A stretch of 11,106 nt of DNA from Oscillospiraceae bacterium (GTDB lineage: Bacteria > Bacillota > Clostridia > Oscillospirales > Oscillospiraceae): positions 1 through 11,106 of the forward strand of contig JAFZQQ010000048.1 in NCBI GenBank assembly GCA_017620315.1, read 5' to 3'. The notes below the pieces were generated by a model that was given only the letters and a program-made list of their open reading frames with translations, was not told the origin of the DNA and did no database searches. Below are positions 6,568-11,106 of the stretch, in pieces (the stretch's first letter is position 1; every line of letters begins with the position of its first letter). The position numbers were made by a program, and so were the translations under genes.

Positions 6568-7911
6568 TCAGTAAACGCAGTGATTCAACTCGCCCCAGAG
6601 CTTCTTTGCGGCCTCAAGGATGTGTGCGTTTTCAGCCTCTTCGTCGATGCCGACGAGCTCGCGGTCACGCATAAGCAGTTTGCCGTTCGCGATCGTCGTC
6701 TGGCACTGACGTCCGGTCATTCCGAAGAGCATATGCCCGTCGATGTTCGCGTCGGAGAACGGGGTGAAGGGCTTGTAGTCCATGACGATGATGTCCGCCG
6801 CCGCGCCCGGTTTCAAAACGCCGAGCGGATCGGGGAAATACTTCGCGCCGATCTTCGCGTTGTTCTTGAAGAGCATGTCCGTTACCTCGCACCAGGCGAC
6901 GTTCGGAAGACAGGCATTGGAACGCTGCGAGCAGAGCGCGACCTTGATGGATTCGAGCATGTCGTTGGTGTAGGCGTCGGTGCCCATGCCGAGCAGAATG
7001 CCCGCCTTGTAGAGCGGCAGCACCGGGCAGATGCCGACCGCGTTGCCCATGTTGCTCTCCGGATTGTTGACGACCATCGTATTCGTGTTCTTTATCAGCT
7101 CTATCTCCGCAGAATTGACATGGATGCAGTGACCGAGGATGGTCTTCTCGCCGAGGATCCCATGATCCTGCAGGCGCTGTACGGGGCGGCGGCCGTAATT
7201 CTGAAGACTGTCGTAAACGTCGTTCATGCCCTCGGAAACATGGATGTGATAGCCCGTGCGTCCGTTGTTCGCCTCGACCATGCGGTCAAAGGTCTTGTCG
7301 GAAATCGTGAAAAGCGCATGCCCACCGAACATCGCCGCGAGCATCGGATCCTTCTCCTTTTCGCACTCGCTTATCCAGTCGGCATTCTCGCGTATAGCCT
7401 GCAGGCATTTTTCCTCGCCGTCGCGATCGGAGACCTCATAGCAAAGGCAGGAGCGGATGCCGAACTTCTTTGCGCTTTCGCCGATGGTATGCAGCGAGCC
7501 GGGTATTTCGCCGTAGGAGGCATGGTGGTCAAAAATCGTCGTCACGCCCTGTTTGATGCAGTCGATATACAGCGCGTCCGCACTGGCGCGCGTGCCGTCC
7601 ATGTAAAGGTGACGGTCGATAGCCCACCAGGTCCCGTCGAGCACCTCGTAGAAATTCGTTGGGTTGTTGCCCTTTATGGAAAGTCCGCGGGCAAGTGCGG
7701 AATAAATATGCGTGTGCGCGTTGATGAGGGCAGGCATAATGACGCCGCCCTTCGCGTCTATGACGTCAGCGCCGGGGTATTTTGCGCGAAGCGCGGCCTC
7801 CTCGCCGACCTCGACGATCCTTGTGCCCTCGTAGGCTACGGCGCCATGCTCATAGTAGCCCTGGGCGGATTCATCCCTTGTGATGAGCCTTCCGTTTGTG
7901 ACAAGTGTCAT
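6568..7911 (-). CDS. ssnA: SsnA-family amidohydrolase (putative aminohydrolase of purine cluster)
   Basis: This is a 447-aa cytoplasmic metal-dependent hydrolase of the SsnA/ATZ-TRZ branch of the amidohydrolase superfamily, the group that includes guanine deaminase and chlorohydrolases. Visible active-site features are NAHTH (His66, His68), HIHVSEG (His224 as metal ligand, Glu227 as likely acid/base), LGHCIH (His261), NNPESNMGNA (282-291) and MGTDAYTND (Asp312). The C-terminal LGVLKPGAAADIIVMD closes the beta-sandwich typical of the fold. The length matches E. coli SsnA (about 440 aa). The ATG at 7911 has GAGGAGGAG about 6-8 nt upstream. It is the first gene of the operon and leads into the DUF4177-like gene and ygfK. 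SsnA orthologues belong to the anaerobic urate/purine gene set, so deamination or ring hydrolysis of a purine-derived intermediate is likely. The true substrate is not settled by sequence. Confidence 0.93.
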   Translation of the reverse strand: MTLVTNGRLITRDESAQGYYEHGAVAYEGTRIVEVGEEAALRAKYPGADVIDAKGGVIMPALINAHTHIYSALARGLSIKGNNPTNFYEVLDGTWWAIDRHLYMDGTRASADALYIDCIKQGVTTIFDHHASYGEIPGSLHTIGESAKKFGIRSCLCYEVSDRDGEEKCLQAIRENADWISECEKEKDPMLAAMFGGHALFTISDKTFDRMVEANNGRTGYHIHVSEGMNDVYDSLQNYGRRPVQRLQDHGILGEKTILGHCIHVNSAEIELIKNTNTMVVNNPESNMGNAVGICPVLPLYKAGILLGMGTDAYTNDMLESIKVALCSQRSNACLPNVAWCEVTDMLFKNNAKIGAKYFPDPLGVLKPGAAADIIVMDYKPFTPFSDANIDGHMLFGMTGRQCQTTIANGKLLMRDRELVGIDEEAENAHILEAAKKLWGELNHCVY

Positions 7912-7942
7912 GCTGTACTCCTCCTCATTATAAAATCATAAC

Positions 7943-7986
7943 AAAAAAGCTTCCGCACGGGAGTCGATACAGCCCGTGCGCGAAGC
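7943..7986 (-). terminator. Intrinsic terminator inside the ssnA leader (attenuator candidate)
   Basis: On the - strand GCTTC (7982-7986) and CGCACGGG (7973-7980) pair with CCCGTGCG (7954-7961) and GAAGC (7949-7953). This makes a 13-bp stem with one bulged G (7981) and an 11-nt loop, followed by TTTTTT (7943-7948). It lies between the only good promoter and the ssnA ribosome site, so most transcripts would stop here unless it is overcome. The inverted repeat CGAAG-TG-CTTCG (7981-7992) uses the same bases as the 5' arm and cannot coexist with the full terminator. It may also stop read-through from the RNA gene upstream. Confidence 0.85.
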
Positions 7987-8010
7987 ACTTCGTTACAGCT
8001 ATCAAAAGCT

Positions 8011-8039
8011 ATTTTAATATAATTTGCACGAAAACGCAA
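8011..8039 (-). promoter_or_regulatory. Promoter of the ssnA-ygfK operon
   Basis: On the - strand TTGCGT (8034-8039) and TAAAAT (8011-8016) are separated by exactly 17 bp, a strong sigma-A-type match. Transcription should start near 8004, giving a leader of about 90 nt that contains the terminator. A 6-bp element, ATAGCT, occurs twice exactly 10 bp apart (8007-8012 and 7997-8002). It overlaps the -10 and the start site, a natural position for a repressor. Confidence 0.75.
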
Positions 8040-8082
8040 GTGGAAAAACAGAAAAAATTATCACTAATCCCCAGAAAAACAG

Positions 8083-8286
8083 GAATACCCCGCGTTGGCC
8101 GTGTAGCGCACGTTATAACCTGCACCCAAAGGACAGGTGGGTCGCCTCCGTCCGGCATCACTGCTTCCAACATCCAACCGTGTTCGAGACACAGCCGGGA
8201 GGCCTGCAAACCGCCATCCGATCCGGCATCCCTTATAACGAAATGTGGGTTATAGAAAACGCTATCACGAACCACGCAGGGTATAT
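8083..8286 (-). ncRNA. ssrS: Structured RNA, probable 6S RNA
   Basis: An RNA of about 200 nt folds into one long interrupted rod, as 6S RNA does. 6S RNA binds the housekeeping RNA polymerase holoenzyme and mimics an open promoter. The ends pair over 11 bp (8274-8284 with 8085-8095, one wobble). Next come GTG/CAC and TAGCG/CGCTA, then TATAACC with GGTTATA (8248-8254 with 8114-8120). A large central bubble has a small ACCCA/TGGGT hairpin on its 3' side, and a 10-bp apical hairpin (8189-8198 with 8174-8183) closes on CTCGA. The lower stem TGGTTCGTG opposite CACGGCCA recalls the conserved UUCG-containing stem of 6S. A T-run follows (8075-8079). The strand is chosen from this run and that motif. 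The reading is by eye; another Clostridia RNA family is the alternative. Confidence 0.65.
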
Positions 8287-8310
8287 TGCCTTTTCAATTG
8301 TGCCTTGGGA

Positions 8311-8727
8311 TCAGACCTTGTTATCATCGCCGCTCTCGGCGGAGGAAGCGCTGTCCTGAGAGAGAACGGTTTCCTCGACCTGAGTGCTTGCCTTGGCTTC
8401 CTTTGCGGATTTCTGCTCATTGGATATCATCATCAGATTGCCGCTGATAAAGACCAAAAAAGCAAATGTGAATGCAACGACCGGAAGCGTCAAACGCTTT
8501 TTGTCGAGGTAGCAGAATAGAAACCAGATAAATGCGAGAAGAAGCCCGTAAAACCCGACAAGAAAGACGAGCGCGCTTGATCTGCTGAGTATCTCGCCGA
8601 CGACGGACAATACGCCGCCGATGACGTCCAAAATCGGCTTTAGAAAATCCGATACGATCCCAAATATCTCGCCGACCTTGCCGAATATGCCTGAAATTGT
8701 GCTCAATACGCCTTTTACAGCTTCCAT
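8311..8727 (-). CDS. Small uncharacterised membrane protein, two TM helices
   Basis: I do not recognise this 138-aa protein. Residues 1-48 form a hydrophobic/amphipathic stretch with repeating Ile/Val/Gly (VLSTISGIFGKVGEIFGIV, DVIGGVLSVVGEIL) that may lie along the membrane. Two clear membrane helices follow at about 52-74 and 81-101, separated by a short basic turn (DKKR). The C-terminal 35 residues are Ser/Glu/Ala-rich and acidic, probably disordered. GGGAAGG lies about 10 nt before the ATG. The gene follows the DUF1292 gene after 49 nt with no terminator visible between, so they are likely cotranscribed. Its stop lies about 25 nt before the 6S-like RNA on the same strand. No function can be assigned. 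Confidence 0.75.
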   Translation of the reverse strand: MEAVKGVLSTISGIFGKVGEIFGIVSDFLKPILDVIGGVLSVVGEILSRSSALVFLVGFYGLLLAFIWFLFCYLDKKRLTLPVVAFTFAFLVFISGNLMMISNEQKSAKEAKASTQVEETVLSQDSASSAESGDDNKV

Positions 8728-8776
8728 TGCTCACAAACCTTCCCTGACACGAGCGCCGCCCCGGCTTGGAGGAGCG

Positions 8777-9073
8777 TTACTCCTCGTCGCCTTCGAGGAT
8801 CTGCTCCATAAAGAGGTCATAGACCGTGTTTATCTCGTCCTCATCCTCTATCTGGACAAGCATTTCCTCGCCGTTGACGGTCTCGGACTTCAGAATGATA
8901 AGACCGTATTCTTCCTCATCCTCGCTGCCCTCGTCCTCCTCGTCGACAACGGGGAAGAAGGCACGGTACATTATGCCGTTGTGCTCCAGCGCGTCGATGA
9001 ACTCAAGCTCGATCTCCTCGCCGGTCTCATCGTCGATAAGTGATACAAAATTCGGACCGAAATCCTCGCCCAT
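8777..9073 (-). CDS. DUF1292 (YrzB-like) acidic protein
   Basis: This is a 98-aa, very acidic soluble protein of the DUF1292 family, which is widespread in Bacillota (B. subtilis YrzB is an example) and has no settled function. The family pattern is clear: FVSLIDDETGEEIELEFIDA (9-28), an aromatic strand YRAFFPVV (36-43), an acidic loop (DEEDEGSEDEEE), then YGLIILKSE and an EINTVYDLFMEQI helix near the end. GGAGG is placed 6 nt before the ATG, and a consensus promoter lies about 40 nt further upstream. It heads a unit with the small membrane-protein gene and possibly the 6S-like RNA. It diverges from the penicillin-binding protein gene. Confidence 0.9.
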   Translation of the reverse strand: MGEDFGPNFVSLIDDETGEEIELEFIDALEHNGIMYRAFFPVVDEEDEGSEDEEEYGLIILKSETVNGEEMLVQIEDEDEINTVYDLFMEQILEGDEE

Positions 9074-9113
9074 GGGAAACCTCCGACTGACCTTGTGTTG
9101 CTTCTATGTGGGT

Positions 9114-9142
9114 ATTATACACTATAATTGCGCGCGACGCAA
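9114..9142 (-). promoter_or_regulatory. Promoter of the DUF1292 gene
   Basis: On the - strand TTGCGT (9137-9142) and a perfect TATAAT (9114-9119) are separated by exactly 17 bp, a strong sigma-A-type promoter. Transcription should start near 9107, giving a leader of roughly 34 nt. The -35 hexamer and spacing are identical to those of the ssnA promoter. Confidence 0.85.
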
Positions 9143-9151
9143 GTGTTCTTT

Positions 9152-9250
9152 TGTAAAAAAATGCAAAGTCGTCAAAAAATTTTGATATACCGCAGAAAAA
9201 ACCGCAAACTACCCAAAAAAAGTCTGATAATTCCGCAAAGTTGGGCAAAA
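9152..9250. other. AT-rich divergent spacer with spaced A-tracts
   Basis: The 9074-9352 spacer holds no credible gene. It carries A-runs at 9155-9161, 9174-9179, 9196-9201, 9215-9221 and 9247-9250. Their centres are about 19, 22, 20 and 30 bp apart, roughly multiples of a helical turn, which would bend the DNA. They lie upstream of the penicillin-binding-protein promoter on one side and the DUF1292 promoter on the other, and could act as UP-like or curvature elements. Confidence 0.45.
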
Positions 9251-9256
9251 ATCGAC

Positions 9257-9286
9257 TTGACAGGCGTGGTAATATATGTTTGTTAT
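9257..9286 (+). promoter_or_regulatory. Candidate promoter of the penicillin-binding protein gene
   Basis: A perfect TTGACA (9257-9262) is followed after 18 bp by TGTTAT (9281-9286), a four-of-six -10 match. Transcription would start near 9293, leaving a leader of about 60 nt. The -35 is convincing; the -10 choice is less certain. Confidence 0.55.
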
Positions 9287-9317
9287 GGTGTAAAATCAGG
9301 TGAAAGCGCAGAAATGC

Positions 9318-9343
9318 AAGGAGGCTTTCCGCCGGAAAGGAGA
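9318..9343 (+). promoter_or_regulatory. Two ribosome-site motifs flanking a hairpin before the PBP start
   Basis: AAGGAGG (9318-9324) is directly followed by a 6-bp hairpin, CTTTCC (9325-9330) / GGAAAG (9334-9339) with a GCC loop. The hairpin runs into a second ribosome site, AAAGGAGA (9336-9343), 9 nt from the ATG at 9353. The second site decides the start; the hairpin would partly hide it. The first site has no suitably spaced start codon unless the hairpin folds and brings it nearer. Confidence 0.45.
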
Positions 9344-9352
9344 CTGCCGCAC

Positions 9353-11106
9353 ATGGAAGAATACAACGAAGACAGTGTGCGCGAGGCTGCGCCGAAACGC
9401 ACGGGCACCCGGAAAAAGAAAAAAAGCGCCGGCAGGATCATCGGCGGTATACTGCTCGGCATACTCAAAACTATTTTTACGCTCCTTGTCATAGGGCTTT
9501 TGACGGGGCTGCTGTTCTATCGTACCTTCATGCACTATGTCGACACCGTGCTCGAGCCGGAGATGGACGTCGATATCGCCGCGTATTCGCTCAAGCAGAG
9601 CTCGGTCATCTATTATCCGGATACCGAAACAGGGCAGTGGGTAGAGCTTACGAAGCTCCACGGCGAGGAGAACCGCACGCTGGTTGATTATCGCCAGGTT
9701 CCGGATCATGTTGTCAAGGCGCTTATCGCGATCGAAGACGAACGCTTTTACGAACACGAGGGCGTGGACTGGAAGAGCACGGCCAAGCAGATCCTCAATA
9801 TGCTCACGGGACAGAAGGTGCGCGGCGCCTCAACCATAACCCAGCAGCTTATTAAGAACGTCACGGGCAACAATCAGGTGACGATCAGACGAAAAATTCT
9901 TGAAATATTTCAGGCGCTTCGCGCGCATAAAAACTATTCCGAGGAGGACATACTCGAAAACTATTTCAACCTTGTCTACTTCGGGCATAACGCCTACGGC
10001 ATAGAGGCGGCGTCGGAGACCTATTTCGGGAAAAATGTCAGCGAGCTCACGGTTGCCGAGGGCGCTGCGATCGTCGGCATCACTCAAAACCCGTGGCAGT
10101 TCGATCCGCTGCGCTCGGACTGGTCGCGCGAACAGAACCGGGACCGACAGCTCACGGTGCTTTACAAGATGAACCAGCTGGGCTATCTCACCGATTCGCA
10201 GTATAAGAGCGCGAAGAACGAAAAGATGGTATTTGTGGGCGACAAGGATTATGTCGCGCAGGAGACTGAGGAACCGGAGACCGACGGGAACGGTGAAACT
10301 CTGGAGACGGAGGAGACCGCGGAGACAAACGAAGAGCTGGATTCCTTCTTTGTCGAGCAGGTTTTCCGCGACGTTGTTGAAAAGCTCAAAGAGGAGAAAG
10401 GCTACAGCACGCTTGCCGCGCAGCGCCTGCTTTATACCGGCGGCTATAAGATCTACTGCACGATGGATCCTGCGCTGCAAAAGATCGTTGAGGAGGTTTA
10501 CGCCGACCGCTCAAACTTCAATTATACCTCGGAAAAGGGAGAAATGCTCCAGTCCGGAATGACGATAATCGACAACTATACGCATAATATCGTCGCGATC
10601 GCGGGGCGCGTCGGAGAGCGCGAGGGTGCTTTCGAGTGGAGCTACGCCGCAAGTCAGAGCCAGTGCGGAAGTGCCATCAAACCGCTTTCCGTCTATGCTC
10701 CGGCAATAGACGCGGGCATCCTTACGGCGGCAAGCGTCATAGACGACTACCCGGTTATGGAGCTCAACGGGAATCCCTATCCCGTCAACGCATACTCGGG
10801 TTACCGCGGATTACTCACCATTCAGGACGCGCTGAGGATATCCTCCAATACCACGGCGGTGCGAACTCTTTTGAAGCTTACACCCGCGGTTTCATTTGCG
10901 TTCATGGAGGAAAAGCTGGGCTTCAACCTGGAAAATGATGATTTGACCGCGGCGGGCGCTCTTGCCCTTGGCGGACTTACAAAGGGAGTCTCGACCATCG
11001 AGATGGCCGCCGCTTATTCGGTTTTTGCCAGCAACGGCGTCTACACCGAACCGCGCACGTTTATTGAGGTGCGCGACAGCTATGGCAACATCGTCATCGA
11101 CAACAA
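9353..11106 (+). CDS. Class A penicillin-binding protein (bifunctional transglycosylase/transpeptidase), 3' end cut off
   Basis: This is a membrane-anchored peptidoglycan synthase that polymerises and crosslinks glycan strands. 584 codons are visible and the frame runs off the window. A basic cytoplasmic N-terminus (RTGTRKKKK) is followed by one membrane helix (about 29-57). The GT51 domain shows IEDERFYEHEGVD (catalytic Glu128), GASTITQQLIKN (158-169), RRKILEIFQAL (179-189) and YFNLVYFGHNAYGIEAAS (204-221). An acidic Glu/Thr-rich linker (about 303-330) precedes the transpeptidase domain, with SAIK (active-site Ser440, Lys443) and SSN (497-499). The third motif (KTG) lies beyond the window. 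The usual Gly-Gly before STITQQ is Gly-Ala here, and Cys438 replaces the common Pro before GS; both are tolerable. PBP1A/PBP2c-like (PonA/PbpF) is likely, but the subclass is not fixed. Confidence 0.95.
   Translation, partial: MEEYNEDSVREAAPKRTGTRKKKKSAGRIIGGILLGILKTIFTLLVIGLLTGLLFYRTFMHYVDTVLEPEMDVDIAAYSLKQSSVIYYPDTETGQWVELTKLHGEENRTLVDYRQVPDHVVKALIAIEDERFYEHEGVDWKSTAKQILNMLTGQKVRGASTITQQLIKNVTGNNQVTIRRKILEIFQALRAHKNYSEEDILENYFNLVYFGHNAYGIEAASETYFGKNVSELTVAEGAAIVGITQNPWQFDPLRSDWSREQNRDRQLTVLYKMNQLGYLTDSQYKSAKNEKMVFVGDKDYVAQETEEPETDGNGETLETEETAETNEELDSFFVEQVFRDVVEKLKEEKGYSTLAAQRLLYTGGYKIYCTMDPALQKIVEEVYADRSNFNYTSEKGEMLQSGMTIIDNYTHNIVAIAGRVGEREGAFEWSYAASQSQCGSAIKPLSVYAPAIDAGILTAASVIDDYPVMELNGNPYPVNAYSGYRGLLTIQDALRISSNTTAVRTLLKLTPAVSFAFMEEKLGFNLENDDLTAAGALALGGLTKGVSTIEMAAAYSVFASNGVYTEPRTFIEVRDSYGNIVIDN

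Noticed and set aside
7927..7932. Perfect TATAAT on the - strand just before ssnA, as a promoter
   Set aside because: No -35 element sits at the right distance (the terminator stem is there), and transcription would begin inside the ssnA ribosome site.
6580..7941. 453-aa open frame on the + strand antisense to the whole of ssnA
   Set aside because: The - strand frame has every amidohydrolase motif. The antisense frame is open because GC-rich codon usage removes stops from that frame, and it has no recognisable domain.
7912..8010. Purine (guanine/adenine), xanthine or preQ1 riboswitch in the ssnA leader
   Set aside because: The leader before the terminator is too short and lacks the conserved loop sequences of these aptamers.
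8009..8275. 88-aa open frame on the - strand covering the spacer upstream of ssnA
   Set aside because: It lies almost wholly inside the 6S-like RNA fold, has no clear ribosome site, and its sequence tracks the RNA helices rather than a protein pattern. It is best read as a spurious translation of a conserved RNA.
8083..8286. Signal recognition particle RNA instead of 6S RNA
   Set aside because: A GGAAGCAG stretch resembles the SRP domain, but it is not in a GGAA-capped hairpin with the expected symmetric loop, and the overall fold is a 6S-like rod.
1..11106. CRISPR array, insertion sequence, tRNA or rRNA
   Set aside because: I saw no regularly spaced repeats, transposase-like frames, terminal inverted repeats, or cloverleaf/rRNA signatures anywhere in the window.

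Overview
The window looks like part of a GC-rich, low-G+C-phylum (Bacillota) chromosome, most likely a gut Clostridia of the Oscillospirales type. This placement is inferred from strong GGAGG ribosome sites, a DUF1292 (YrzB-like) protein, a class A penicillin-binding protein of Gram-positive layout, XRE-TPR regulators, and GC-rich genes separated by AT-rich spacers. The species cannot be named from the sequence.

Layout. Left end (1-1190, + strand): an XRE-family helix-turn-helix/TPR regulator with a hairpin-rich leader, ending at a two-way terminator. Centre-left (1190-3244, - strand): a dihydropyrimidinase/hydantoinase-family amidohydrolase (hydA/hyuA-like), followed 12 nt later by an unrecognised 216-aa protein with three membrane segments and a charged helical tail. 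A clear terminator at 3316-3351 separates this unit from the next. Centre (3376-7911, - strand): the operon ssnA - small DUF4177-like gene - ygfK. SsnA is an amidohydrolase, and YgfK is a 983-aa multidomain flavin/Fe-S oxidoreductase. Its leader carries a good sigma-A-type promoter and then an intrinsic terminator before the ssnA ribosome site, which is the architecture of transcription attenuation. Right (8083-9119, - strand): a structured RNA that I read as 6S RNA, a small two-helix membrane protein and a DUF1292 protein with its own consensus promoter. Far right (+ strand): a bifunctional class A penicillin-binding protein, cut off by the window end.

How it fits together. ssnA, ygfK and the hydantoinase are three members of the gene set known from the E. 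coli ygeWXY-hyuA-ygfK-ssnA-xdhD region. Orthologues of that set in gut anaerobes have been linked to anaerobic purine/uric-acid breakdown. The window therefore holds a compact part of a purine-catabolic locus; the xanthine dehydrogenase-like, ygeX, ygeY and ygeW genes are not here. The least described parts are the DUF4177-like gene translationally coupled to ygfK, the attenuator-like leader with a 10-bp-phased repeat at the promoter, the 6S-like RNA just upstream with two alternative pairings, and the membrane/coiled-coil gene attached to the hydantoinase.
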